Below the pieces are notes generated by a model. That model was given only the letters and a program-made list of their open reading frames with translations. It was not told the DNA's origin and did not search any database. A DNA stretch of 64,000 nucleotides from Thermohalobaculum sp965247385 (GTDB lineage Bacteria > Pseudomonadota > Alphaproteobacteria > Rhodobacterales > Rhodobacteraceae), in contig CBDFHG010000002.1 in NCBI GenBank assembly GCA_965247385.1, positions 248,001 to 312,000 of the forward strand, written 5' to 3'. Made by a program: the position numbers and the translations under genes. This document shows, piece after piece, positions 42,529 to 51,079 of this stretch; position 1 is the first letter of the stretch; every line of letters begins with the position of its first letter.

Positions 42529-43515
42529 TCACCTAGCCGATTTTGTCGCCAACCCAAGCCGCGCGCGCGCCGCCAGATATTCCCGCTCCAGCCGGTCGAC
42601 CAGTTCCGCCGCGCCAATCACTTCCTTGACCGCACCGATGCCCTGACCCGAGCTCCAAATTTCCTTCCAGCTCTTAGGCTTGGATGAGCCGCTGGAAAAA
42701 TTCATGACGCTCGAGTCGCTTGCAGGCAGATTGTCCGGGTCCAGCCCCTGCGCCGCGACCGAAGGCTTCAGGTAGTTCCCCATAACCCCGGTAAACAGGT
42801 TGGAATAGACGATATCATTCGCTGCGCAGTCGACAATCATCTGCTTGTAGGCCTCGGGCGCGTTTGCCTCATGCGTCGCGATGAACGCCGAGCCGACATA
42901 ACCGAGATCCGCCCCCATCGCTTCCGCAGCCAGCATCGCGTCGCCGGTGGCGATGGTGCCGGACAACAGCAACGGCCCGTCGAACCACTCGCGGATCTCC
43001 TGCACCAGCGCAAACGGCGAGATCGTCCCGGCGTGCCCCCCTGCCCCGGTGGCGACCGCGATCAACCCGTCGGCACCCTTCTCGATGGCCTTCCTGGCGA
43101 AGCGGTTGTTGATGATGTCGTGCAGCGTGATGCCGCCATAAGAATGCACCGCCTCGTTGAGCTCGACCCGCGCGCCCAGCGAGGTCACCACGATCGGCAC
43201 CTGCCACTTCACCATGATCTCCAGATCGCGCTCCAGCCTCAGGTTCGATCGGTGGACGATCTGGTTGATCGCGTAAGGGGCTGCGGGGTGATCCGGATTG
43301 GCCTGGTTGTGGCGGTCCAGTTCCTCGGTGATCCTTTGCAGCCACCGGTCCAGTTCAATGGGAGCGCCTTCTTTCTCGCGCGCATTGAGCGCCGGGAAAC
43401 AACCTGGAATCCCTGCCTTGCACTGCGCCAACACCAAATCCGGATTCTGGATTATAAACAGCGGTGCGCCGAAAGCCGGGATGCGCAAGTTCTGCAATAT
43501 TAGGGGCAATGCCAT
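42529..43515 (-). CDS. Nitronate monooxygenase (2-nitropropane dioxygenase) family protein
   Basis: A 328-residue FMN-binding TIM-barrel protein. The start RIPAFGAPLFI is the family's first strand; GAGGHAG near 157-163 carries the active-site His, and GTIATGDAMLAAEAMGADLGYVGSAF near 184-209 is the phosphate-binding turn, both typical. Family members oxidise alkyl nitronates, but others act as FMN reductases on enoyl-CoA or other substrates, for example in steroid-ring catabolism. It sits 4 bases from the acyl-CoA synthetase gene, so a CoA-thioester role is as plausible as nitronate oxidation. Confidence 0.88.
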   Translation of the reverse strand: MALPLILQNLRIPAFGAPLFIIQNPDLVLAQCKAGIPGCFPALNAREKEGAPIELDRWLQRITEELDRHNQANPDHPAAPYAINQIVHRSNLRLERDLEIMVKWQVPIVVTSLGARVELNEAVHSYGGITLHDIINNRFARKAIEKGADGLIAVATGAGGHAGTISPFALVQEIREWFDGPLLLSGTIATGDAMLAAEAMGADLGYVGSAFIATHEANAPEAYKQMIVDCAANDIVYSNLFTGVMGNYLKPSVAAQGLDPDNLPASDSSVMNFSSGSSKPKSWKEIWSSGQGIGAVKEVIGAAELVDRLEREYLAARARLGLATKSAR

Positions 43516-43519
43516 ACAG

Positions 43520-45601
43520 TTACGACCTTTTCTTCACGATCAAAGCATCCAGAGCCAGACAGCCGTCCGGCATCGCTCGCAGTGGGTTCATCTCGACGCC
43601 GTCGATGGAATCGCCGTGGGTCGCTGCGAACAGCGATAGCCGGGAAATCACCTGCGCCAGCGCATCAAGATCTGCGGCCGGTTGGCCCCGCGCGCCTTTC
43701 AGCAGCGCCACCCCCTTGAGTTCCCCGATCATCTCCCGCGCCATCTCCTCGCCGAATGGTGCCCGACGGAAGGATACATCCTTCATCACCTCGGTAAACA
43801 CCCCGCCGAGACCGAACAGCACGACCGGGCCGAAAACAGGGTCGGTCCGGGCACCCAGAATACACTCGACGCCACCGGTGACCATGGGCGAGACCAGCAC
43901 CCCGTCGATCTGGGCCTCGGGCGCGTGTGCCAGTGCGTTGGTGATGATGGTGTCATAGGCCGCCGCCGCATCCGCTGCCATCACATTCAGCTTCACGCCG
44001 CCAGCTTCGGTCTTGTGCAGGATATCCGGCGAGGCAATTTTTAACGCCACCGGCAAGCCGAAATCGTTTGCCGCATCGGCCGCCTCCGCTGCCGAAGTCG
44101 CCATTCGGTCAGCCACTACCGCAAAGCCCGCGGCAGCCAACACCGCCTTTGCCTCACGCTCGCCCAGCGCGCCCTCCGGCAACGGATCGAAATCCGGCAG
44201 GTCCGGCACCGGGGCGGCTACGTTGGCGAATGCCTCGCCAAAACCCATCAGCGCCGCCATCGCCACGATGGCCCGGGTCGGGTCCTCGAAGCTGGGGAAA
44301 CCAGCCTCGTCATAGCGTTCTTTCATTTCCTCCGGCGTCAGCATCACATGCAGAAACAGCCGGTCGCGGTAGTCCTTCATGGTTTCGGTTAGATGTTCGA
44401 GCAACGGGTCCCCCAATACCGGAGAGCCCGCCACCGAGGTCCAGAACCCGATCAGCGCGTCGTAGCCACCACGATCAAGCATCGCTTTGGTGAACCTTGG
44501 CACCAAGCTAAGATCATTGAAGAATTGTGCCGTCACATCGACCGGGTTTCGAGGTGAAGCAAAGGGCAGTATCAGCCTAAGCTCCGCTTGGGCATCCTCC
44601 GGCATCGGTGCCACGTCCAGCCCGTGATCCGCCGCCGCATCGGCCATCAGCACCCCGGCCCCACCGGAGATCGTCACCAACCCCAGCCGTTTGCCCACCG
44701 GATAAATACGTGGGCGGCAGGCATAGGCGATGTCCAGCATTTCCTCGGTCGACTGCACCCGCCAGGCACCGTGCTGGCGCAGCACCGCGTCGTAGATCGC
44801 ATCCTCACCCGCCAGCGAGGCGGTGTGCGAACTCGCCGCCTGTGCTCCCACCTCGGAGCGCCCGACCTTCATAAAAATCACCGGTGTGCGGTTGGCCCGC
44901 GCTACCTCCAGCGCCTCGGTCAGCATCGGGCCGTCCTTGATGCTCTCGGCATAGGCCATGATGGTGTGCACGTCGTCGCGCTCGGCCAGCAGGCGGATCA
45001 CCTCGGCAACATGCAGATCGGCCTCGTTGCCGGTGGTCAGCCAGTAGCGGATGCCCAGGCCGCGCATGTGCGAGGCCATGTAGATATGGCTGCCATAGGC
45101 CCCGGACTGGCTGACAATGGAGATGCCTCCCGGTTGCGGCGTCGCCCGGTCGATGGTCGAGGTGAAGGTGGGGTAGAACCGGGTTTCGGCATTGAAGCCG
45201 CCCAGGCAATTCGGGCCAATCACCCGCACCCCGGTCTGACGTGAAATGGCGGACAACTCATCCTGCATCGCCAAGCCTTCGGGCCCGGTCTCGGCAAAAC
45301 CGGACGAGAACACCATCACCGTCCGGGCCTTCTTCGCTGCCGCCGCGCGCACCTGATCGGCGACCATCGGCGCGGGAACCGCGACCAGCACGAAATCGAC
45401 ATCGCCATCGATGTCCAACAAGGTCGGGTAGGCGCGTAGCCCCTGCACGGTGTCGCGCCTCGGGTTCACCGGGTAGATGCCGCCGTCGAAACGCTGCTCG
45501 ATCATGTGGCTGAGCGGCCGCCCGCCGATCCGCGTCGGATCGTCGGAGGCCCCGACAATCGCGATCGAGCGCGGGTTCAGCAGGTCGTCCAGCGTGGTCA
45601 T
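43520..45601 (-). CDS. Acyl-CoA synthetase (ADP-forming), fused alpha-beta type
   Basis: A 693-residue NDP-forming acyl-CoA synthetase. The CoA-binding domain is at 1-~130 (RSIAIVGASDDPTRIGG near 11-27), followed by succinyl-CoA-synthetase-like domains with the phosphohistidine in ASSHTASLAGED near 256-267. The ATP-grasp part occupies the last ~220 residues (LPVALKIASPDILHKTEAGG in two strands, LFGLGGVFTEVM). The enzyme would activate a carboxylic acid with ATP to acyl-CoA plus ADP and phosphate. Full length, no frameshift. Relatives include feruloyl-CoA and acetyl-CoA synthetases; the substrate is presumably the entry compound of this cluster (inference). Confidence 0.93.
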   Translation of the reverse strand: MTTLDDLLNPRSIAIVGASDDPTRIGGRPLSHMIEQRFDGGIYPVNPRRDTVQGLRAYPTLLDIDGDVDFVLVAVPAPMVADQVRAAAAKKARTVMVFSSGFAETGPEGLAMQDELSAISRQTGVRVIGPNCLGGFNAETRFYPTFTSTIDRATPQPGGISIVSQSGAYGSHIYMASHMRGLGIRYWLTTGNEADLHVAEVIRLLAERDDVHTIMAYAESIKDGPMLTEALEVARANRTPVIFMKVGRSEVGAQAASSHTASLAGEDAIYDAVLRQHGAWRVQSTEEMLDIAYACRPRIYPVGKRLGLVTISGGAGVLMADAAADHGLDVAPMPEDAQAELRLILPFASPRNPVDVTAQFFNDLSLVPRFTKAMLDRGGYDALIGFWTSVAGSPVLGDPLLEHLTETMKDYRDRLFLHVMLTPEEMKERYDEAGFPSFEDPTRAIVAMAALMGFGEAFANVAAPVPDLPDFDPLPEGALGEREAKAVLAAAGFAVVADRMATSAAEAADAANDFGLPVALKIASPDILHKTEAGGVKLNVMAADAAAAYDTIITNALAHAPEAQIDGVLVSPMVTGGVECILGARTDPVFGPVVLFGLGGVFTEVMKDVSFRRAPFGEEMAREMIGELKGVALLKGARGQPAADLDALAQVISRLSLFAATHGDSIDGVEMNPLRAMPDGCLALDALIVKKRS

Positions 45602-45604
45602 CGG

Positions 45605-46636
45605 TTAAACTGTGGCCACAGGCGTCACCGGCGAGCCGACCGCGCCCGGCAGGCGCAGCGGCGGAGCGGTCAACAGGAACCGCGTGCGCCCGGCGGCGCG
45701 AAGATAATCGGCCAGATCAGTCAGCCACCAAAGTTCGGCCAACGGTACCCCCAGCTTGAACAGGCAAAGCTCGTGCAACGGCAGGAAGGGTCGCTTGCCG
45801 CTGCCGGAGCGGCTCGGCACCCGTTCGACCGCATAGTTGTCAGAGATCAGCGCCACCACGCCGCTGTCACGCACCCATTCCTGCAGCGCCGGGTCGCGCC
45901 CTTCCAGCGCAGCACAGGAACCATGCAGGACCGCCTTGTCGGGCGAACCACCCATCTCGATGATTTTCCTTGCGAACCCGGTATGGAAACAAACCATGTC
46001 GCCGGGCTCCACCGTGATATTCTGCACCGTCATGGCGTCGTCCAGCCCGGCAAAATCCACATCCACATGTGCATCACCGTGGATGGCGTGGAGATCGATC
46101 ATCACCGCCCGGCCCTGCACGCAGGTCGCGGCGATGGTTTCGATCCCCAGCCGCGAAGCTTCCACCCCGGTCAGATCGCCGCAATCCTCGCAGGCGCCCC
46201 CCGGCGCGATATGATCGCCACCGCGCCAGCCGTTGTAAAAGACCAACTCGGCTACCCCGTCGCCATCCGCGTCGAACTCGGACCCAACATGGGCCAGACT
46301 GTCCCATTGGGTGGAATACTGGGTGTGAATGATTACCCGGTCGTCATTCACCACATCGGAAAAATCGGCATTGCCCTGAGACAGCCGGAGCAGATAGCGG
46401 TCGGTCCCATCCGGTGTGCGCGTCGCAAATCGTTGCGGCGCGTGACGGGCGTTGTTCAGCAGGTTGCCGCCCGGCAGGTCAAGCGGCAACGACAGGCAGA
46501 AACTACGACCCTCACGGACCTCGGCGACGCCCTGCAATACCTTCTCCGGCGTCAGCAGGTTCAGCCGTCCGATCTGGTCGTCAGGGCCGAAATCGCCCCA
46601 ATTCGATCCCTCCGGCCGGTTCTTCCAGCGTCCCAT
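45605..46636 (-). CDS. Cyclase family (kynurenine-formamidase-like) metal hydrolase
   Basis: A 343-residue cyclase-family hydrolase. The metal motif is HTQYSTQWDSLAHVG near 104-118, which corresponds to the HxGTHxDxPxH pattern with the conserved Asp and second His retained but the first part altered. HGDAHVDVD near 185-193 and the late GDMVCFHTGF near 211-220 follow. Members hydrolyse N-formylkynurenine, cyclic amides or isatin; this larger version is common in catabolic operons with unknown substrate. The ATG at 46636 has GGAAGG upstream and lies 4 bases past the upstream stop. Confidence 0.85.
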   Translation of the reverse strand: MGRWKNRPEGSNWGDFGPDDQIGRLNLLTPEKVLQGVAEVREGRSFCLSLPLDLPGGNLLNNARHAPQRFATRTPDGTDRYLLRLSQGNADFSDVVNDDRVIIHTQYSTQWDSLAHVGSEFDADGDGVAELVFYNGWRGGDHIAPGGACEDCGDLTGVEASRLGIETIAATCVQGRAVMIDLHAIHGDAHVDVDFAGLDDAMTVQNITVEPGDMVCFHTGFARKIIEMGGSPDKAVLHGSCAALEGRDPALQEWVRDSGVVALISDNYAVERVPSRSGSGKRPFLPLHELCLFKLGVPLAELWWLTDLADYLRAAGRTRFLLTAPPLRLPGAVGSPVTPVATV

Positions 46637-46640
46637 TCCG

Positions 46641-48137
46641 TCAGCCTTCCGCATGAACTGGCAGGCCCAGCAACGCCCGGCGTTTCAGCCACATGGTTGG
46701 GCGATAGCGATCCTCGCCGGTGATTGCCTGCAATTGCTCCATAACCCTCAGCGTATTTACGGCCCCCATATCCTCGGCCAACGCCAGCGGGCCCAGCGGA
46801 TAGTTCAGGCCCAGTTGCATGGCCAGGTCGATATCGGCCGGCGAGGCCAATCCGATCTCGGCCATATAGCAACCCAGGTTGGCAATCATGGCGCTCATCC
46901 GTTGAGCGATGAAGCCGGGGCTGTCCTTGATCGCTGTTACCGCCCGGCCCGAAGCGATGATCGCCGCGGCGACCATGTTCAACGCCTCTCCGTCGGCCCC
47001 CGGCGCGGTCATCGCAGTGATCCGTTTCGAGGTATCCCCGGACAGGTCCAGGCAGACCAGTACCTGATGCGCCATGCCGGTGCGTAGCGCCACATGGGTG
47101 GCGTCTTCACCGATGGGTGCGGCCAGGATCGGGCCGGAGCCACCAATTTGTAATCCGATCTCGGCGCAGAAGGCTTCCAGCACGTCGTCCGGCTCGGCCA
47201 GACGCACGGTGGTGGCAGGCGCGGCGGTGCTGACATGATCTGCCGATGGCCGGTTCAGCGGCTTGCCGCCTTCATAGGCGAACCAGCCCTGCCCCGCCTT
47301 TCGGCCATAGAGCCCTGCATCCGCCATCGCCTTGTGATTGGGCGAGGTCTTGATGCGCGGGTCGTGCAGATAGCCCTGGTAGACGATCATGCTGACGCGG
47401 TAATTCACGTCGATCCCGGTCAGGTCCATCAGTTCGAACGGTCCCATGCGGAAATGACAGCAGTCGCGCATGACCGCATCGATCTGGGCCGGGGTGGCGA
47501 CGTTCTCATGGGCGATCCGCAGCCCTTCGGTGGTGTAGGCCCGCCCGCCCATGTTGACCAGAAAGCCGGGGCTGTCCTTCATCGTGACCGGGGTACGTCC
47601 CATGCGCCGCCCCAGCGCCGACAGTGCCGCGACCGTTGTGTCGGACGTCTCTGCGGCGCGGATCACCTCGACCAGTTTCATCAGCGGCACCGGATTGAAG
47701 AAATGCAGCCCGGCGATCCGGCCGCGGTGTTGGCAGGCCCGGGCGATCGAGGCGATCGGGATCGACGAGGTGTTCGAGGCGATCAGGCAATTGGGCGACA
47801 CCGCCGCCTCGATTTGGGTGAAGGTGTCGCGCTTGACCTCGATTTCCTCAAAAATCGCCTCGATCACCACATCGCAGAGAGCCAGAGCGGCAAAATCTTC
47901 GGCGATCTCCATCCGTGCGGCAGCCTCGGCCGCGTCGTCGGGACCGATCCGGCCTTTCTCGACCAACCGGTCGAGCCGTGTGGTCACCGCCTGACGCGCT
48001 GCTTCAGCGCCGCCGGGCCGGGCATCGAGGATCAGTGTGCGCATACCGCCCTGAACCGAGACCTGGATAATCCCCTGCCCCATGGCCCCGGCACCGACGA
48101 CGCCGACCACATAATCCGCTGCATCCGGTTGTTTCAT
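46641..48137 (-). CDS. 3-hydroxyacyl-CoA dehydrogenase (PaaH-like, two-domain-repeat form)
   Basis: A 498-residue 3-hydroxyacyl-CoA dehydrogenase. GVVGAGAMGQGI near 12-23 binds NAD; ASNTSSIPI and LHFFNPVPLMKLVEV near 144-158 supply the catalytic Ser/His; a 3HCDH C-terminal domain follows (KDSPGFLVN). A second, shorter copy of that C-terminal domain makes up the last ~110 residues (KDSPGFIAQRMSAM). This is the PaaH arrangement used for 3-hydroxyadipyl-CoA, but other acyl groups are handled by similar proteins. First gene of the minus-strand run to 37005. The leader contains a palindrome at 48294-48328. Confidence 0.93.
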   Translation of the reverse strand: MKQPDAADYVVGVVGAGAMGQGIIQVSVQGGMRTLILDARPGGAEAARQAVTTRLDRLVEKGRIGPDDAAEAAARMEIAEDFAALALCDVVIEAIFEEIEVKRDTFTQIEAAVSPNCLIASNTSSIPIASIARACQHRGRIAGLHFFNPVPLMKLVEVIRAAETSDTTVAALSALGRRMGRTPVTMKDSPGFLVNMGGRAYTTEGLRIAHENVATPAQIDAVMRDCCHFRMGPFELMDLTGIDVNYRVSMIVYQGYLHDPRIKTSPNHKAMADAGLYGRKAGQGWFAYEGGKPLNRPSADHVSTAAPATTVRLAEPDDVLEAFCAEIGLQIGGSGPILAAPIGEDATHVALRTGMAHQVLVCLDLSGDTSKRITAMTAPGADGEALNMVAAAIIASGRAVTAIKDSPGFIAQRMSAMIANLGCYMAEIGLASPADIDLAMQLGLNYPLGPLALAEDMGAVNTLRVMEQLQAITGEDRYRPTMWLKRRALLGLPVHAEG

Positions 48138-48462
48138 TCGTTTTCCAAACTGGGTGGCCGCGCTGTCGATCCTTCGACGGTGATCTTATCAGCCGCCGAA
48201 CGGATTGGAACAATGGTTAAACGGGACAAAACACAGCGATCAGAGACGACTCCTGCGCATAGCTTCCATGATAACTCCAAAAACGAGCTATCTGGGTCAG
48301 CCCCCATTTATAATCAAATGGTTGACCCCCGTTGCACGCGTGTTACCCCGCTCTTGCACACCCCGCCCTCGCCCGGCCGGGCACACTGCCAGGCTCCGCG
48401 CAGCATAGGACCGGACAGTTCTGCGCGGGCCGCCGGGGTGAAGGACACGCCCGGCCAGGCGC
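48138..48462. other. Intergenic leader between the two minus-strand catabolic runs
   Basis: This 325-base gap holds no gene that I can support. Its half next to the downstream gene (48138-48330) is more AT-rich, with a 35-base inverted repeat at 48294-48328; the half next to the ammonia-lyase-like gene is GC-rich with no T-run terminator. It probably contains the promoter of the dehydrogenase-led operon. Confidence 0.45.
48294..48328. promoter_or_regulatory. Inverted repeat, operator candidate
   Basis: GGGTCA-gcc-CCATTT (48294-48309) and AAATGG-t-TGACCC (48316-48328) form a two-part palindrome around ATAATC. Arms are 12 matched bases, interrupted by unequal spacers. It lies about 160 bases upstream of the dehydrogenase start codon on the minus strand, next to AT-rich promoter-like sequence. 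No regulator gene is nearby, so the binding protein is unknown. Confidence 0.45.
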
Positions 48463-49893
48463 TCACGCGCCGTAAACCCGGCCCCGCATCCATTCCGCCA
48501 GTTCCGCCGTCGCCGGGCCCAGCATCAGGCCCTGCTGGTCCACCGGCACATGACTGCGGGTTGCCTCGGCCAGCGCCGCCAGCGGCCCCGGAACCGGTCG
48601 GTCGGTGAGGTCGAGGGCCAGCAGCGCGATGGGTGCCAGTGCAGCCAGGGAATGCTCCAGCAACAACCCGGCGCGATCCTGTTTGGTCCAGGCAAGGAAC
48701 ACCGGCGAGGCGACGTCGTTCTGGCCGAAGCCACCGGATTCGCTGCCGGGCAACAGGGTGGCCGTGGCCAGCATCCGCGCCTCCTCCTCATAGCCGGTGA
48801 TGGCCATCGGCAGGCAACCGACATAAGCGCGCCCCTCGGCCGCGCCGAGTTGCGGTGGCAGCAGCGAGATGGCACCGTCCATCATCTTGGCCGACAGCCG
48901 CCCGGCGAGGACGCAGAGATTGGCACAAGCAGCCGTCAGCATGTCCAGCACCATCGGCGCCTGGGCGTTGTGGTAGCCGCCGGTACTGACGACCCGGCCG
49001 TTTGGGTTCCGGTCATCCGGCGACAGCAGTGCCGGGTTGTCGGACATCGAAGGCAGCGATTGCTCGGCAACCTCGCGGGCGACCTGCGCGGCCAGATGCG
49101 CCTGACCGAGGATACGCGGCACGATGCGAAAACTGACCGGGGCCTGATAGGGTCGCCGGTCGCCACCATGGCCGCCATCAACAAGCGCCCGCAGGCGGGT
49201 CAAGGCCCAGGCGTCGTGGGGGTTGTTCCAGTAGCCGTCGAGTTCCTCGTCAAAATGACCATGCGGCGTGTTGAATGCCTCCACCGCCAGAGCGAACACC
49301 TCGGCGGCAAGATCGAGGCGTGCGGCGGCGGCCAGCGCGCCATCGACCGTCAGCCCGGTGGCCGAAGGTGAGCCGTTGATGAGCGACAGCGCGTCCTTCT
49401 CGGCAAGTTCCATCGACCGGGCCAGCGGCAGGAAAAGGTGCGAAAGCGACATGATTTCCCCGGCCCCCCCCTGCCCCCGCGCCGGAAGCGCTGGCAGCGG
49501 ACCGCCATCAAGCATGGCGGCAACGCCATTGGCGATGGCGGGGGTTATCGCAGCATGGCCTTCGACAAAATTCGCCAACCGGGCGAAAACGATAGCGCGG
49601 GCCACGCGTTCGGGAACCAGGTCGCCCCAGGAAGCCGCCGGAGGATGTGGGGGCCGGGCGGCATGGGCCTTGCGCTGGTCCGGCGAGAGCCGAACCCCGG
49701 CGTTCTGGCCATAACCCGAAGTGACGCCGTAGATGGCGATATCCGGGTCGTCGACCAGTTCCATGAAACGCGAACGGGCCTCGGTCATCGCTTGCTGGGA
49801 TGCTGCGCCAAGCACCACTCCTTCGCCACCCCAGGCAACCTTGCGGGCGGTGCCCAGCGTGAAGTCGGCACGGCTGTTCAGGGTAATGGTCAT
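48463..49893 (-). CDS. HAL/PAL-family aromatic ammonia-lyase homologue lacking the MIO serine
   Basis: A 476-residue protein of the histidine/phenylalanine ammonia-lyase superfamily. Active-site surroundings are recognisable: YGVTSGYGQ near 55-63 (catalytic-loop Tyr), NGSPSATGL near 173-181, RPYQAPVSFRIVPRILGQ near 246-263, YHNAQAP. The electrophile-forming loop reads ARGQGGAGEIMSLSH near 138-152 where HAL has RGSVGASGDLAPLAH: the Ser of the Ala-Ser-Gly triad is absent, so the usual MIO group cannot form. The rest of the fold is intact, arguing against decay. It may act by another mechanism or bind without catalysis. Last gene of a six-gene run, 9 bases from the dehydrogenase gene. Confidence 0.85.
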   Translation of the reverse strand: MTITLNSRADFTLGTARKVAWGGEGVVLGAASQQAMTEARSRFMELVDDPDIAIYGVTSGYGQNAGVRLSPDQRKAHAARPPHPPAASWGDLVPERVARAIVFARLANFVEGHAAITPAIANGVAAMLDGGPLPALPARGQGGAGEIMSLSHLFLPLARSMELAEKDALSLINGSPSATGLTVDGALAAAARLDLAAEVFALAVEAFNTPHGHFDEELDGYWNNPHDAWALTRLRALVDGGHGGDRRPYQAPVSFRIVPRILGQAHLAAQVAREVAEQSLPSMSDNPALLSPDDRNPNGRVVSTGGYHNAQAPMVLDMLTAACANLCVLAGRLSAKMMDGAISLLPPQLGAAEGRAYVGCLPMAITGYEEEARMLATATLLPGSESGGFGQNDVASPVFLAWTKQDRAGLLLEHSLAALAPIALLALDLTDRPVPGPLAALAEATRSHVPVDQQGLMLGPATAELAEWMRGRVYGA

Positions 49894-49902
49894 GGGGCTT
49901 TC

Positions 49903-51075
49903 TCAGTAGGAGCGTGGCAGGCCGAGGACGTGTTGGCCGATATAGGCCAGAATCATGTTGCTCGAAATCGGAGCAGTTTGATAGAGGCGGCATTCACGCC
50001 ATTTCCGCTCGATGCCGTACTCGCGGGCGAAGGCGAAGCCGCCGAATGTCTGCATCGCCGTCTCAGCTGCGCGCCAGGCGACCTCGGAGCCCAGTAGCTT
50101 GCCCATATTTGCCTCGGCCCCGCAGTCAAGCCCGACATCGAACAGCGCAGCGGCCTTGCGGACCAGCAGTTCCGCCGCCTGAAGTTCGGCATAGGCACGG
50201 GCAATGGGGAACTGGATGCCCTGATTCTTACCGATAGGGCGACCAAAAACGACCCGTTCATTGGCGTATTCGGTGGCACGGCGAATGAAGTACTTGGCGT
50301 CACCGAGAGATTCATGGGCAATCAGGATGCGTTCGGCGTTCATCCCGTCCAGGATATATAGAAATCCTTTTCCTTCTTCTCCAATAAGGTTTTCTGATGG
50401 TATCTTAAGATTATCTATGAAGACTTCGTTGGTGTTGTGATTGATCGCGGCGTCGAGTTTACGGATTTCCATGCCATTGCCAACCGCGTCACGCAGGTCG
50501 ACCAGAAAGACCGAGATGCCGTTGGCGCGGCGCTTGACCTGATCGGCAGGCGTGGTGCGGGCCAGCAGCAGCATCAGGTCGGATTGCTGGGCGCGGGAAA
50601 TCCACACCTTCTGGCCATTGACGACATACTGGTTGCCCTCGCGCACCGCCCGGGTTTTGAGTTGGGTGGTATCGGAGCCGGTGGTGGGTTCGGTGACACC
50701 GAAAGCCTGCATCCGCAGCTCGCCGGAGGCGATGCCGGGGAGGTAGCGTTGTTTTTGCTCCAGCGAACCGTGCCGCAGCAGGGTTCCCATGGTGTACATC
50801 TGGGCGTGGCAGGCGGCAGCGTTGCAGCCTGAGGAGTGGATAGCCTCCAGAATCGCACCCCCGGCGGCGATTGGCAGGCCGGCGCCGCCGTATTCCTCCG
50901 GGATCAGGGCGGCGAGGTAGCCGGCCTCGGTCAGCGCATCGACGAATGCCTGGGGGTATTCGGAATCCTTGTCGAGGCGGGACCAGTAATCGTTCGGGAA
51001 GCCTTCGCAAATGCGCGCGACTCCCTCGCGGATGTCGGTCCACTGGTCGGTGAGCGGGAGGGAGAGGTCAGTCAT
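49903..51075 (-). CDS. Acyl-CoA dehydrogenase (FAD-dependent)
   Basis: A 390-residue acyl-CoA dehydrogenase with the canonical layout: FGVTEPTTGSDTTQLKT near 125-141, helix-G GMNAERILIA near 240-249 carrying the probable catalytic Glu, and FGGFAFAREYGIER before the C-terminal LGLPRSY. It is a paralogue of the protein at 5260-6438, sharing the shifted catalytic glutamate and C-terminal signature. GGAG precedes the ATG at 51075. A stretch of about 80 bases near 50,340-50,425, coding for KIPSENLIGEEGKGF and flanks, is much more AT-rich than the rest of the gene, suggesting a recombined patch. Confidence 0.92.
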   Translation of the reverse strand: MTDLSLPLTDQWTDIREGVARICEGFPNDYWSRLDKDSEYPQAFVDALTEAGYLAALIPEEYGGAGLPIAAGGAILEAIHSSGCNAAACHAQMYTMGTLLRHGSLEQKQRYLPGIASGELRMQAFGVTEPTTGSDTTQLKTRAVREGNQYVVNGQKVWISRAQQSDLMLLLARTTPADQVKRRANGISVFLVDLRDAVGNGMEIRKLDAAINHNTNEVFIDNLKIPSENLIGEEGKGFLYILDGMNAERILIAHESLGDAKYFIRRATEYANERVVFGRPIGKNQGIQFPIARAYAELQAAELLVRKAAALFDVGLDCGAEANMGKLLGSEVAWRAAETAMQTFGGFAFAREYGIERKWRECRLYQTAPISSNMILAYIGQHVLGLPRSY

Positions 51076-51079
51076 ACAC

